From Myxococcales bacterium (lineage in GTDB: Bacteria > Myxococcota_A > Polyangia > Nannocystales > Nannocystaceae): a stretch of DNA of 64,000 nucleotides. The stretch spans positions 620,001-684,000 of the forward strand of contig JACKDU010000004.1 of assembly GCA_020633335.1 (NCBI GenBank), written 5' to 3'. A program made the translations under genes and the position numbers. The notes below the pieces were generated by a model that searched no databases, was not told where the DNA came from, and worked only from the letters and a program-made list of their open reading frames with translations. Positions 41,455 through 51,711 of the stretch are shown piece after piece (positions within the stretch are counted from its first letter, which is position 1; each line of letters opens with the position of its first letter).

Positions 41455-41981
41455 GTGCAGCCAGCGAAGACCCCCCGGGCCGAGTCGAGGGAGCCGCTGA
41501 TCGCGGTCTACCCCGGCTCCTTTGATCCGATCACCCGCGGCCACCTCGAGATCGTCGAGCGGGCGACCCACCTCTTCGACGAGGTGATCGTCGCGGTCGG
41601 CCGCCACCCGACCAAGCGGGGCTTCTTCTCGGTCGAGGAGCGCTGCGCCCTCATCGACGCGGCGGTCTCCCACCTCCCGCGGGTGCGGACGGCCTTCTTT
41701 GGCGGCCTCGTCGTCGAGTTCTGCCGGGCCCAGGGGGCCCGGGCGATCGTCCGCGGCCTCCGGGCGATCGGCGACTTTGAGCCCGAATTCCAGATGGGGC
41801 TGGCGAACCGCGACCTCGCCCCCGAGATCGAGACGATCTTCCTGATCCCCGCCCCGAGCAGATGTACGTCTCGTCGTCGCTGATCCGGGAGATCGCCTCC
41901 CACGGCGGCGACTACGAGCGCTACGTCCCCCCGCAGGTCGCCGAGGCGATGCGCGCACGGATGGCCCAGGCGGAGCGATGA
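41455..41981 (+). CDS. coaD: Phosphopantetheine adenylyltransferase (one frameshift)
   Basis: Makes dephospho-CoA from 4'-phosphopantetheine and ATP. About 175 residues when one missing base near 41860 is restored. The nucleotidyltransferase motif is clear (LIAVYPGSFDPITRGHLEIV; HxGH-like TRGH), then AVGRHPTKRGFFSVEER, VRGLRAIGDFEPEFQMGLAN and the typical end EQMYVSSSLIREIASHGGDY. The sequence GCCCCGAGCAG should read GCCCCGGAGCAG. Because coaD is essential and normally single copy, the break is most likely a sequencing error. It overlaps the next gene by ATGA. Confidence 0.9.
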
Positions 41982-42583
41982 GCGACGAGACGCCAGAGAC
42001 CCGCCTCGCCCGCGGCCCTTCGGAGGAGCCGTGGCGGGGCGACGAGCACCGCCTCCAGGTCAGCGCCGCGGCCGAGGCCGGCCTCGCCCACAAGGACGTC
42101 AGCCTCGACCTCTACCGCCAGGGCTTCCGCCGCGGCCTCCGGGTCCGCGACCCGCTCGACGCGGCCCTGGTCCTCCGCGGCCGCACCGTCCTCCGCGAGG
42201 AGCAGCTCGCGCCGGCGATCCGCCGGATCTTCACCCACCTCCACCTCGGCGCCTCGACCTACTCGCTGCGGGTCGACGACGGCGAGTTTGAGGTGCGGAT
42301 CGCCGCCAGCGCGGCCGACGGCGGCTCGGCGAGCCTCGAGGCGATGCGCCGGGCCCTCCTGGTCTTCGTCGTCGGCGGCCTCGGCGGGCTCCTCCTCCTC
42401 AAGAGCAGCAGCGCCTTCGCCCTCCTCCTCTGGAGCGCCGGCCTCCTCGCCGGGGCGGCGATCCTCCGCCGCGGGGTCGCCGAGGGGCGCACCCGCCTGG
42501 CCGCCCGCCTGGTCGACGAGCTCGCCCAGCTCGCCGAGCGCGAGCAGCTGATCCTGCCGCCGGCCGGGGGTGAGGGTGGTTGA
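41978..42583 (+). CDS. Hypothetical protein with two membrane segments
   Basis: 201 residues, translationally coupled to coaD by an ATGA overlap. The N-terminal 120 residues are soluble and charged (LQVSAAAEAGLAHKDVSLDL, RIFTHLHLGASTYSLRVDD). A hydrophobic stretch of about 40 residues (LLVFVVGGLGGLLLLKSSSA, FALLLWSAGLLAGAAIL) makes two membrane spans, followed by a helical tail (LAARLVDELAQLAEREQ). No family recognised. Possibly an inner-membrane protein with both ends in the cytoplasm. Confidence 0.65.
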   Translation: MSDETPETRLARGPSEEPWRGDEHRLQVSAAAEAGLAHKDVSLDLYRQGFRRGLRVRDPLDAALVLRGRTVLREEQLAPAIRRIFTHLHLGASTYSLRVDDGEFEVRIAASAADGGSASLEAMRRALLVFVVGGLGGLLLLKSSSAFALLLWSAGLLAGAAILRRGVAEGRTRLAARLVDELAQLAEREQLILPPAGGEGG

Positions 42584-42758
42584 TCCCGGGCTCTGCGGCC
42601 GCTGCGCGGAGAGCCGCCCGCTGGTCAGCGGCCGCGGCTCGACCTTCTGGCGCTGCGGGGTCCACGACCGCGACCCGCGGGTCCCCAAGTACCCGCCGCT
42701 GCCGGTCCGCCGCTGCCCCTTCTTCCGCGCCGGCGATCCCGAGGCCGCGCCGGCGTGA
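42570..42758 (+). CDS. Small conserved Cys protein
   Basis: 62 residues from GTG 42570, overlapping the previous gene by 14 bases. It reads LCGRCAESRPLVSGRGSTFW, then RCGVHDRDPRVPKYPPLPVR, then RCPFFR. The pattern CxxCxxxRxxxxxRGSxFxxC, then DPRxPKYPPLPVxxCPxF is recurrent in small bacterial proteins of unknown function, with four Cys suggesting metal binding. GTG 42576 is an alternative start. Confidence 0.7.
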   Translation: MRVVDPGLCGRCAESRPLVSGRGSTFWRCGVHDRDPRVPKYPPLPVRRCPFFRAGDPEAAPA

Positions 42759-42773
42759 GCGGGCGCGAGCAAT

Positions 42774-42807
42774 CTGAAGGACATGTCCAAAAGGACATGT
42801 TCTTCAG
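42774..42807. terminator. Bidirectional hairpin containing GGACATGTC motif copy 2
   Basis: CTGAAGGACATGTCC, AAAA, GGACATGTTCTTCAG: a 15-bp stem with a single G:T pair and a four-A loop, between two convergent genes; it includes the stop codon of the minus-strand gene. It likely terminates both. The 20-bp repeat copy is at 42779-42798. Confidence 0.65.
42779..42798 (+). repeat. GGACATGTC-type 20-bp motif, copy 2
   Basis: GGACATGTCCAAAAGGACAT, two mismatches from copy 1; forms the loop side of the convergent hairpin. Confidence 0.55.
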
Positions 42808-44000
42808 ATGGCCGCGGCCGCCTCGCCGATCAGCTCAAAGGCCGAGTCGACGTCGATGATCCGCTGCCACTCGACCCCGTCGAGGGGCCGGCTGTAGGCG
42901 ATCCGGTCGCGGTCCTCGCCGTCGGCCCAGAGCCAGCGATCGCCGGCGGGGTCGCGGCGGTGGGCGAGGATCCCGAGGAAGTAGGCGGTGTCGGCCGCGA
43001 GCTCGAGGGGCCGCGCGAATTCGACGTGGTGGACGTGCTCGGCCCCCCGCGCCTGGCCGGCCCGGCGACCCCGCGGCCGCCTGCCGGTCGCCTCCGGGCC
43101 GGTCGCCGCGAGGGCGAAGGTCTGCTCGTAGATCACCGCCCCGGGCTCGCCCTGGGGGTCGGCCGCGAGGACCCGCACGGTGAAGTCGCTGATGTTGTCG
43201 ACCCCCGGCCCCTCGCCGCGCTCGCTCATCCCCCACCAGCGGAGCCCGGCGAGGCGGGCCGGCCGGTCGAGGCGGAAGTCGTCGACGTGCTGGTGATTGC
43301 GGGCCGAGCCGCGATCGATGTGGCTGTAGAAGCCGCGGCCGACCGCGCTCGCCTCGGGGCGCGGGCCCTGGCGGTAGAGCGGGCGGGCGGCCCGGGGGGC
43401 GCCCTCCGGGGCCGCCTCGGCGCCCTCGCCGGCGACCGCGGCCTCGACGTAGGGCCGGTAGGCCTCCTCCAGGAAGTGCCGCCACACCGCCTCGATCGCC
43501 CCGGCGGTCGCCCGATCGACCGCGCCCATGCCGGCGACCTCGAGGTCCACCCGGGCGCCGCCGGGGCGCTCGCTGAAGCGGAGGGTGCAGACCAGCTCGA
43601 GCGCCGCGCCGGCGAGGCCGAGGGGCCCGACCATCCGCAGGAGCTCGCCGGGGATCGCCGTGATCACCCGGGCGTGCTCGGCCGCCGCGCCGCGCTCGTC
43701 CATCACCTCGTAGAACGCGCCGCCGGCGACCGCCTCCAGGACCAGCGCCCGCGGCGAGGCCGCGAAGGTGTGGTCCCACCAGCGGCCGACGTCGGCGGTG
43801 AAGTAGTGATAGGCGCGCTCGGGCGGCGCCGGGACATCGACCGCGAGGGCGAACGAGAAGGTCCGCGCCGCCGGCAGCTCCTCGTCGGCGGCGGCGCTGG
43901 CCGCGGCCGCGGGCTCGGGCGGCGTCGCCTCGCCGTCGGAGCGACAGGACGCGAGGGCGAGGGCGAGGGCGAGGGTGAGGGCGAGGTGAGCGCGACCCAT
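42804..44000 (-). CDS. Lipoprotein with SRPBCC (START-like) domain
   Basis: 398 residues from ATG 44000, which has GAGGATG upstream. Lipoprotein signal (LALTLALALALASC). Residues about 35-185 resemble an AHSA1/SRPBCC ligand-binding fold (VPAPPERAYHYFTADVGRWW, CTLRFSERPGGARVDLEVAG, AVWRHFLEEAYRPYVEA). The C-terminal half is a beta-rich domain of unknown type (HHVEFARPLELAADTAYFLG). Binding of a hydrophobic ligand in the envelope is plausible but unproven. In-frame ATGs at 44009 and 44015 are alternatives. Confidence 0.6.
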   Translation of the reverse strand: MGRAHLALTLALALALASCRSDGEATPPEPAAAASAAADEELPAARTFSFALAVDVPAPPERAYHYFTADVGRWWDHTFAASPRALVLEAVAGGAFYEVMDERGAAAEHARVITAIPGELLRMVGPLGLAGAALELVCTLRFSERPGGARVDLEVAGMGAVDRATAGAIEAVWRHFLEEAYRPYVEAAVAGEGAEAAPEGAPRAARPLYRQGPRPEASAVGRGFYSHIDRGSARNHQHVDDFRLDRPARLAGLRWWGMSERGEGPGVDNISDFTVRVLAADPQGEPGAVIYEQTFALAATGPEATGRRPRGRRAGQARGAEHVHHVEFARPLELAADTAYFLGILAHRRDPAGDRWLWADGEDRDRIAYSRPLDGVEWQRIIDVDSAFELIGEAAAAI

Positions 44001-44114
44001 CGCCGGCATCCTCATCCGCGCGGACGCCCGCTGTCGACCGCGTGGACGTGAGCCCCCTCCTCGCGGCCCGCGAAACCCCGGGGCTCCGCCGTGTCACCGC
44101 CGGCCGCGGGCTGC

Positions 44115-44120
44115 TAGAGT
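44115..44120 (+). promoter_or_regulatory. Minus-10-like element before 44127 gene
   Basis: TAGAGT six bases before ATG 44127. Confidence 0.35.
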
Positions 44121-44126
44121 CCCGGC

Positions 44127-45357
44127 ATGCGTTTTCATGGCGGCCTCTGCGGGGCGACGATCGCCCTCCTGCTCCTCGCGCCCTCGCTCGCTCGCGCCGG
44201 CGACGGGCTCCACCCGCGGACGCCGGCCCTCTTTGAGAACCCGCCCTGCATGACGATCGTCAACCGGAGCGTCGATCCGGTCCTCCACTTCGAGTACACG
44301 ATCCCCTACGAGGACCTGAAGCCGGTCTACAACCCCGACGATCCGGCGACCTGGCATGAGGTCGACGACGGCCGCACCCACCAGTTCTTCGCCTTCTGCC
44401 GCGATCACGACCCGCAGAACCCGCTCCCCAACTGGATCACCTGGGCCGACGTCGACAAGGCGGTCGCCAAGGACCTCATCGATCCGATGAACATCCCGGA
44501 CTCGGACGTCTTCGAGACCAACGCCGACTGGAAGGATTGCTGGTTCCGGATCACCGCCGACGACGATCGCCGCCTCATCACCTTCGCCGAGGCGGCCAAG
44601 GGGGTCGACTGGGACACCACCGGCCTGCCGGTCGGCGGCCACGTCGTCGAGGGCTACACCTGGGAGCCGTGGATCAACATCTGGTCATTTCGCACCGGCG
44701 TGGTCAAGGTCGTCGACAGCGACGACCTCGCCGCCTCGCCGCCGGCGCTCGCGCTCGAGGACAACCAGGACTACACCTTACGCTGGCGAGGCGCTGCCGA
44801 TGAGCGGCTGCTACTCGGCGGTCGACGGCGCGACCATCACCGCCTACTGGTCGTTCACCGACATCGACAAGCTCGAGTGGGTCCCCTTCCTGACCGACGA
44901 GCCGGTCGACGGCGACCTCTTCGAAGTGGTCTTTGACCCGCCGATCGAGACCACCGGCGAGACGGTGATGATCCGGGTCGACATCACCGATCCGATGGAC
45001 CGGCAGGCGACCACCTACGCCAATTTCACGGTCACGGTGATCGAGGGCGGCGGCTCCGACTCGGACTCCTGCGGCGAGTCGAGCTTCATCTCCAACCCGG
45101 ACTGCGAGACCACCGGCGCGGGGTCCTCCGGCGGCGGCTCCTCCGGCGGCGGCGGCTCCTCCGGCGGCTCGGCCGGGACGAGCGCAGCGAGCGGCTCCTC
45201 GAGCGGCGCCGCGTCGACCGGCGGCGGCGCCTCGGCGACCACCGGCGGTGAGGACGACGCCGGCTCCTGCGCATGCCGCAGCGGATCGGGCGGCGCGCCG
45301 GGCCTGGCGCTCCTCGCCCTCCTCGCCCTCCGCGGACGTCGCCGCCGCGTCGACTGA
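44127..45357 (+). CDS. Secreted protein with MYXO-CTERM-like tail (one frameshift)
   Basis: About 409 residues when one extra base near 44777 (ACCTTACG, probably ACCTACG) is removed. A signal peptide (GATIALLLLAPSLARAG) precedes beta-rich secreted domains (CMTIVNRSVDPVLHFEYTIP, CWFRITADDDRRLITFAE, MSGCYSAVDGATITAYWSFT, ANFTVTVIEGGGSD). Then a long Ser/Gly linker (about 45 residues), a Cys pair (SCACRSGSGG), a hydrophobic span (APGLALLALLAL) and RGRRRR: the plan of MYXO-CTERM sorting signals, which direct proteins to the myxobacterial surface. Function unknown. Confidence 0.65.
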
Positions 45358-45454
45358 GCGCGCGACGGGCGCGAGCTTCCACACTCCCGCCGCGGGTGCC
45401 GCCTCCGCCGACGCCGTGTATGCTCCCGCCGGCCGCCGCCGGCCCCGCCCTCTC

Positions 45455-46123
45455 ATGCGCGACCACGCCCCCGCGATCCCTGACCTGATCTGCGAGCTCT
45501 GCCGGCTCTTCTATCAGCTCGGCTGGGTCAGCGGCACCGGCGGCGGGATCTCGATCCGCGGCCCCGAGGGGATCTACATCGCCCCCTCCGGCGTCCAAAA
45601 GGAGCGCCTGCGGCCCGAGGATATCTTCCTCATCGACGCCGATGGCCCCGACGATTGCCCGCGGGTGATCAAGGCGCCCGCCGATCCGGCCCTGCGGATC
45701 AGCGAGTGCCGCCCCCTCTTCACCAACGCCTTCCGGATGCGCGGCGCCGGGGCGGTGATGCACAACCACTCGATCTGGGCGGTCCTCGCCGCCCGCCTCT
45801 TCGCGCCCCGGGGCGAGCCCGGCGAATTCGTCTGCGAGGGCCTCGAGATGCAGAAGGGGCTCCGCGGGATCGGCTGCTTCGACACCCTGCGGGTGCCGAT
45901 CATCGCCAACACCCCCCGCGAGGCCGAGCTCTCCGAGACCATGGCCGCGGCGATCGCCGCCTACCCCGACGTCGACGCGGTGATCGTCGCCGGCCACGGG
46001 GTCTATGTGTGGGGCGCCGACTGGGTCCAGGCGAAGACCCAGGCCGAGTGCCTCGACTACCTCTTCCGCGCGGTCGTCGAGGCCCACCGAATGGGCCTGC
46101 CGATCGCCGGGACCCCGCGCTGA
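45455..46123 (+). CDS. mtnB: Methylthioribulose-1-phosphate dehydratase
   Basis: 222 residues of the class II aldolase fold. Zinc ligands are visible (VMHNHSIWAV and AGHGVYVWGADW), with LGWVSGTGGGISIR and IYIAPSGVQKERLRPEDIF at the N-terminus, the pattern of MtnB. It dehydrates 5-methylthioribulose-1-phosphate to the diketone in methionine salvage. Position next to an acireductone dioxygenase gene supports this over fuculose aldolase. The start ATG 45455 is taken because upstream in-frame sequence is not coding-like. Confidence 0.92.
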   Translation: MRDHAPAIPDLICELCRLFYQLGWVSGTGGGISIRGPEGIYIAPSGVQKERLRPEDIFLIDADGPDDCPRVIKAPADPALRISECRPLFTNAFRMRGAGAVMHNHSIWAVLAARLFAPRGEPGEFVCEGLEMQKGLRGIGCFDTLRVPIIANTPREAELSETMAAAIAAYPDVDAVIVAGHGVYVWGADWVQAKTQAECLDYLFRAVVEAHRMGLPIAGTPR

Positions 46124-46151
46124 CGCGCGACGAAAGGACGAAGGAGCAGCG

Positions 46152-46598
46152 ATGAAGCTCACCTGGCTCGACGCCCAAGACACGCCGATCTCGACCGACG
46201 AGCTCGCCCGCGTCGGCGCGCTCCACGAGCGCCTGGAGCTCGATCCGAGCGCCTACCAGCCGTCGATCGACCGCCTGATGGCGGAGCGCGGCTACGTCAC
46301 CCAGGACATCATCGAGCTCCACCCGGAGACGCCGAACCTCGGCGCGCTCTGCGACAAGTTCAAGGACGAGCACCTCCACACCGACGACGAGGTCCGCCTG
46401 GTCCTCGAGGGTGAGGGGATCTTCGACCTCCGCTCGGCCGACGATCGCTGGATGCGCGTCCAGGTCGATCCCGGCGACCTCCTGGTGGTCCCGGCCGGCC
46501 TCTATCACCGCTTCTTCCTCACCGATCGCAAGCAGATCCGCTGCGTCCGGCTCTTCAAGGACAGCTCCGGCTGGACGCCGGTCTACCGCGGCGCCTGA
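46152..46598 (+). CDS. mtnD: Acireductone dioxygenase
   Basis: 148 residues, cupin fold. Metal ligands lie in EHLHTDDEVRLVLEG (HxHxxxE) with the last His in AGLYHRFF. It oxidises the acireductone intermediate to the keto acid precursor of methionine (Fe form). RBS AAGGAGC is at 46141-46147. It follows mtnB after 28 bases. No mtnC (enolase-phosphatase) is seen beside them; that gene is elsewhere or replaced. Confidence 0.95.
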   Translation: MKLTWLDAQDTPISTDELARVGALHERLELDPSAYQPSIDRLMAERGYVTQDIIELHPETPNLGALCDKFKDEHLHTDDEVRLVLEGEGIFDLRSADDRWMRVQVDPGDLLVVPAGLYHRFFLTDRKQIRCVRLFKDSSGWTPVYRGA

Positions 46599-46659
46599 GC
46601 GCCGATTCACCCTTCACAACACTGGAGATGGCCCTCGGGCCAGAGAGGTACTTCGCGAA

Positions 46660-47988
<1,329 letters not shown>

Positions 47989-48041
47989 GGTATCCCCCCG
48001 CCTGGCCGGGCGTTCACGCCGGGCCCGGGCGCGCGAAAATG

Positions 48042-48073
48042 TCAGGCCACCGCGCACCAGCGCGGTGGCCTGA
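48042..48073 (+). terminator. Strong hairpin after ahcY
   Basis: TCAGGCCACCGCG, CACCAG loop, CGCGGTGGCCTGA: perfect 13-bp stem 53 bases after the ahcY stop. No T-run, but likely the transcription end of the SAM-cycle operon. Confidence 0.8.
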
Positions 48074-48201
48074 CCGCGTCTGGGGGGCCGACGGCCGCAA
48101 ATGCCACGGTGCTGACTCGGCATTTCCCGCCGATTCGACGCCTGCATAGATATGCTCAACTTGCTATTGACGACGGTGCATTGATTTGGGAGATTGCGGG
48201 C

Positions 48202-48735
48202 ATGTCGAGGTTCGAGACAACCTTCCGCAATGCCGTGGCCAACGCCGAGCGCGACGTCCTGGTCGAGCAGATCCGGGGCAACCCGCAGATGTCGCTGAGC
48301 GAGCTCGGAAAGCTCACGACCGGGGAGCTCGGGCCTCTGCTCCGAAACCTGACAGTCGGAGACCTCCTCCGCAGCGGGGCCGCTGCGAGCGTCGCGGCGC
48401 CGACCCGCACCCGGGGCGCTGGCAAGCGCTCGCGCGGCGGCGCCAAGGCGCCCAAGGAGGCCAAGGAGGCCAAGGAGAGCGCGCCGAAGGCCGCCAAGGC
48501 CGCCAAGGCGGGGGTCGTCGACACCCGCTCGGCCGCCGGCCGCGAGCGCTTCGATCAGACGGTCCTCGCGGCGATCAAGGCCGCGGCCTCGCCGATCTCG
48601 GCCGAGGAGCTCCGCGGCCAGATCGGCGGCACCCCGCTCCAGGCCCGCTCGGCCCTCGCCCGCCTGATCAACGCGGGCAAGGTGACCTGGGAGGGCAAGG
48701 CCCGCGGCACCCGCTATAGCCTCGTTGAGGGCTAG
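48202..48735 (+). CDS. H1-like Lys/Ala-rich DNA-binding protein with winged-helix tail
   Basis: 177 residues. A short helical N-terminus (about 1-60) precedes a Lys/Ala/Arg-rich linker resembling histone H1 tails (TRTRGAGKRSRGGAKAPKEA, then KEAKESAPKAAKAAKAG). The C-terminal 65 residues look like a winged helix (AIKAAASPISAEELRGQIGG, ARSALARLINAGKVTWEGKA, RYSLVEG). It probably binds DNA as a nucleoid-associated protein. Other start codons lie upstream, but this ATG is the first with coding-like sequence after it. Myxobacteria have several such H1-like proteins. Confidence 0.6.
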   Translation: MSRFETTFRNAVANAERDVLVEQIRGNPQMSLSELGKLTTGELGPLLRNLTVGDLLRSGAAASVAAPTRTRGAGKRSRGGAKAPKEAKEAKESAPKAAKAAKAGVVDTRSAAGRERFDQTVLAAIKAAASPISAEELRGQIGGTPLQARSALARLINAGKVTWEGKARGTRYSLVEG

Positions 48736-48865
48736 TACGCGCCCGCGGGCGCTCGAGATGGGATTGCGGGTCGGCGAGCGAGCGCTCGTCGGCCCGCGAC
48801 GTTGAATTGATATCGCGCAGGAGTCGGCGATCCGGTCGCGTAGAGACGACGCGGCGGCGGGTCGT

Positions 48866-49345
48866 CTAGTCCTGATCGACGGTCAGGATGTGGTAGGCGC
48901 AGCGATCGATGACATAGTCGCCGCCGGCCGTCCCCTGCGAGATCGCCCCGTCCTTCGCCACCGTCGCCTTGAATTGATCGGTGCGGCGGAGCACCCCGGT
49001 GACCTCGACCGTCTCGCCGACCACGCCGTCGGGCCAGCGGTCGAGCTCGAGGCAATAGATCGGCTCGCCGTCGACGAGGAGCGCGCCCGCGAGCTTGGCG
49101 TCGACCGCCTGGCCGACGATCCGCACGCGCTCGCCGATCGCCCCCGCGAGCTCGGCGGCGCCGCGGAGCGGGCGGGCCTCGGGCGCCGTCGACACCTCAG
49201 CCTCCCCCGCTCCTGGCGTCGGCGTCGGCGTCGGCGCGGGCTCGGCCTGCTCGGCCTTCTCGACATCGGGCGCCGCTCCCTCGCCCGCGCCTTGCGTCGC
49301 GCAGGCGAGCGCGATCGTCAGCGCCCCGAGCCAGCGGAGTCCCAT
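48866..49345 (-). CDS. Hypothetical lipoprotein, OB-fold-like
   Basis: 159 residues: lipoprotein signal (RWLGALTIALACA), Ala/Pro/Thr linker (EPAPTPTPTPGAGEAE), then GERVRIVGQAVDAKLAGALL, ELDRWPDGVVGETVEVTGVL, a small beta domain that could be an OB fold. Two Cys near the end. Function unknown. It follows the next lipoprotein gene (49876 to 49355) after nine bases and is probably co-transcribed with it. Confidence 0.55.
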   Translation of the reverse strand: MGLRWLGALTIALACATQGAGEGAAPDVEKAEQAEPAPTPTPTPGAGEAEVSTAPEARPLRGAAELAGAIGERVRIVGQAVDAKLAGALLVDGEPIYCLELDRWPDGVVGETVEVTGVLRRTDQFKATVAKDGAISQGTAGGDYVIDRCAYHILTVDQD

Positions 49346-49354
49346 GGCGTCCGC

Positions 49355-49876
49355 TCATCCCTCGCTCGGGAGCTTGGTCCAGCGATAGCTGATAAACGAC
49401 GTCATCCGCCCCTTCGCCTCGCCGCAGATCAGGGTGACGCTGTAATTCTCGGTCTCGCCGCTGAGGGTCACGCGGCCGTCCTTGTCCTCCTCGCGGAGCT
49501 CGGGGACGTCGCGACCGACCTCCTCCTTGAGGCGGGCGACGCAGGCGTCGCGGTCGACGCCCTCCGGCAGGGTCATGGTGATCTGCGAGGCGAAGAGGCC
49601 GGCCTCGTCCGCCGGCGAGCGCCCCTGCTTGACCAGGGTCGCGCCCTCGAAGAGCGTCTGGCGGAACCACGCGGGATCGCGGAGGTTGACGTCGGGACCG
49701 CGCGGCGGCGGGGCCGGGGTCGCGCTCAGCTTCGGCGCGGCGGCGGCGGCCGGCGCCGCCTCGGCCGCGGCCGGCGGCGGCGCAGGGGCGGCCTCGACGT
49801 GGGCCTCGGGGGCCGCCTGATCGGCGCCGCAGCCGAGGACGAGGAGGAGAGCGAGGGGAGCGGGCGCGCGGAGCAT
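49355..49876 (-). CDS. Hypothetical lipoprotein
   Basis: 173 residues from ATG 49876 (APAPLALLLVLGC signal, Ala/Pro linker). The mature part (WFRQTLFEGATLVKQGRSPA, ITMTLPEGVDRDACVARLKE, SVTLICGEAKGRMTSFISYR) has two Cys and an alpha/beta pattern, family not recognised. An earlier in-frame ATG at 49885 is less likely, because TACGAT (minus strand 49884-49889) sits seven bases before ATG 49876 as a minus-10 element. Confidence 0.6.
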   Translation of the reverse strand: MLRAPAPLALLLVLGCGADQAAPEAHVEAAPAPPPAAAEAAPAAAAAPKLSATPAPPPRGPDVNLRDPAWFRQTLFEGATLVKQGRSPADEAGLFASQITMTLPEGVDRDACVARLKEEVGRDVPELREEDKDGRVTLSGETENYSVTLICGEAKGRMTSFISYRWTKLPSEG

Positions 49877-49883
49877 CGCCGGC

Positions 49884-49889
49884 ATCGTA
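49884..49889 (-). promoter_or_regulatory. Minus-10-like element before 49876 lipoprotein gene
   Basis: TACGAT on the minus strand, seven bases before ATG 49876. Confidence 0.35.
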
Positions 49890-49950
49890 GCAGGCCGCGG
49901 GCGTCTCCGCCCTGGGCGATCGGCCGCGAAGATGCGACGATCGCCCGGTC

Positions 49951-51270
49951 ATGGTGTGCGCCCATCAATTCGCCGGCGTCAGCGTCGGCATCGACGGCGG
50001 CGACGGGGCCTTCACCGTCGACGCCTCGCGGATCACCTTCGGTCGCGGCTGCATCGGCGAGCTCGGCCCGCGGGCGTCCGCGCTCGGGCTCCGCCGCGTC
50101 GCCCTCTTCACCGACCGCCAAGTCGCCGCCCTCCCCCTCTTCGCCCGCGCCCTCGCCTCGCTCCGCGGCGCCGGCCTCGACGTCGTCGTCCACGACGAGG
50201 TCGAGATCGAGCCGACCGACCGCTCCTTCCTCGCGGCCGCCCGCTTCGCCGCCGAGGCCCGCCCCGACGGCTTCGTCTCGCTCGGCGGCGGCTCGGTGAT
50301 CGACACCTGCAAGGCCGCCAACCTCTACGCGACCCACCCCGCCGAATTCCTGACCTACGTCAACGCGCCGGTCGGCGCCGGCCAGCCGCCGCCGGGGCCG
50401 CTGCGCCCCCACATCGCGTGCCCGACGACCTCGGGGACCGGCGCGGAGGTCACCGGGATCGCAATTTTTGACCTCCTCGCGCTCGGCGCCAAGACCGGGA
50501 TCGCCGCGCCCCAGCTCCGCCCGAGCGAGGCCCTCATCGACCCCGACGCGACCGCGACCCTGCCGGCCGAGGTGGTCGCCGCGAGCGGCCTCGACGTCCT
50601 CGCCCACGCGGTCGAGAGCTACACCGCCCGCCCCTTCTGCCGGCGACCGGCGCCCGCCGATCCGAGCAAGCGGCCGCTCTCGCAGGGGGCGAACCCGTGG
50701 AGCGACATCGGCTGCCGCGAGGCGCTCCTGCGGGTCGGCGCCTACCTCGAGCGGGCGGTGCGGTGCGCCGACGACCACGAGGCCCGCGAGGGGATGATGT
50801 GGGCGGCGACCCTCGCCGGGATCGCCTTCGGCAACGCGGGCGTCCACATCCCCCACGGCATGAGCTACGCGATCGCCGGCCAGGTCCGCGACTACCACCC
50901 GCGCGGCTACCCCGAGGGCCCGGCGATGGTCCCCCACGGGATGGCGGTGATCGTCAACGCGCCGGCGGCCCTCCGCTTCACCGCCGAGGCCGCGCCGACG
51001 CGCCACCTCGAGGCCGCCGGCTGGCTCGGCGCCGACGCCCGCGGGGCGGGCCCGGGCGACGCCGGCGAGCTCCTCGCGGGCCGCCTCGTCGAGATCATGC
51101 GGGCGGTGGCGATGCCCAACGGCGCCGGCGGCCTCGGCTTCGGCGAGGCCGACCTCGACGCCCTCGCGGCCGGCGCGATCGTCCAGCAGCGCCTCCTCCA
51201 GAACGCGCCGCGGGCGGTCGACGAGGCCGCGCTCCGGCGCCTCTTTGGCGAGGCCCTCCGCTACTGGTAG
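49951..51270 (+). CDS. Hydroxyacid-oxoacid transhydrogenase (iron-dependent alcohol dehydrogenase family)
   Basis: 439 residues of the group III Fe-ADH family. SLGGGSVIDTCKAANLYATH and PTTSGTGAEVTGIAIFD are NAD-site motifs; the metal-site His residues lie in DVLAHAVESYTARPF, HIPHGMSYA and VPHGMAVIV. The insertion RPLSQGANPWSDIGCREALL is characteristic of HOT (ADHFE1-like), which couples oxidation of 4-hydroxybutyrate to reduction of 2-oxoglutarate without free cofactor. The thioesterase gene starts nine bases after its stop, so they form a two-gene unit. Confidence 0.87.
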   Translation: MVCAHQFAGVSVGIDGGDGAFTVDASRITFGRGCIGELGPRASALGLRRVALFTDRQVAALPLFARALASLRGAGLDVVVHDEVEIEPTDRSFLAAARFAAEARPDGFVSLGGGSVIDTCKAANLYATHPAEFLTYVNAPVGAGQPPPGPLRPHIACPTTSGTGAEVTGIAIFDLLALGAKTGIAAPQLRPSEALIDPDATATLPAEVVAASGLDVLAHAVESYTARPFCRRPAPADPSKRPLSQGANPWSDIGCREALLRVGAYLERAVRCADDHEAREGMMWAATLAGIAFGNAGVHIPHGMSYAIAGQVRDYHPRGYPEGPAMVPHGMAVIVNAPAALRFTAEAAPTRHLEAAGWLGADARGAGPGDAGELLAGRLVEIMRAVAMPNGAGGLGFGEADLDALAAGAIVQQRLLQNAPRAVDEAALRRLFGEALRYW

Positions 51271-51279
51271 AAGGCCCGG

Positions 51280-51711
51280 GTGCGCCCGCCGCCCGAGACC
51301 GCCGATCGCTACCGCTACTTCGTGCCGATCACCAGCCGGTGGATGGACAACGACGTCTACGGTCACATCAACAACGTCACCTACTACTCGTACTTCGACA
51401 GCGCCGCCAATCACTACCTGATCCGCGAGGGCGGCCTCGACATTCACCATAGCCCGGTGATCGGCCTGGTGGTCGAGTCGAAGTGCAACTACCACCGGCC
51501 CCTCGCCTACCCGGCCGAGCTCCGCGCCGGCGTCCGCGTCGATCTCCTCGGCAACCGGGCGGTCACCTACGGGATCGCGATCTTCAGCGAGGGCGACGCG
51601 GCGGCGGCGGCGAGCGGGCACTTCGTCCATGTCTTCGTCGATCGCGAGAGCCGGCGGGCGGTGACGATCCCGGCGGCGATCCGGGCGGCGCTGGCGAAGA
51701 TCGCGGTCTAG
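51280..51711 (+). CDS. Acyl-CoA thioesterase (4HBT hot-dog fold)
   Basis: 143 residues. The N-terminal motif TSRWMDNDVYGHINNVTYYS is the hot-dog thioesterase signature (DxYGHVNNxxY), with the catalytic Asp in WMDNDVYGH. It should release free acids from small acyl-CoA esters. Start GTG 51280, nine bases after the HOT gene, so co-transcribed; the pair might recycle 4-hydroxybutyrate- or oxoacid-derived CoA esters. Confidence 0.87.
   Translation: MRPPPETADRYRYFVPITSRWMDNDVYGHINNVTYYSYFDSAANHYLIREGGLDIHHSPVIGLVVESKCNYHRPLAYPAELRAGVRVDLLGNRAVTYGIAIFSEGDAAAAASGHFVHVFVDRESRRAVTIPAAIRAALAKIAV

Noticed and set aside
46599..46659. SAH riboswitch before ahcY
   Set aside because: The 61-base gap contains only a small GGCC hairpin and none of the conserved SAH riboswitch bases that I could recognise.
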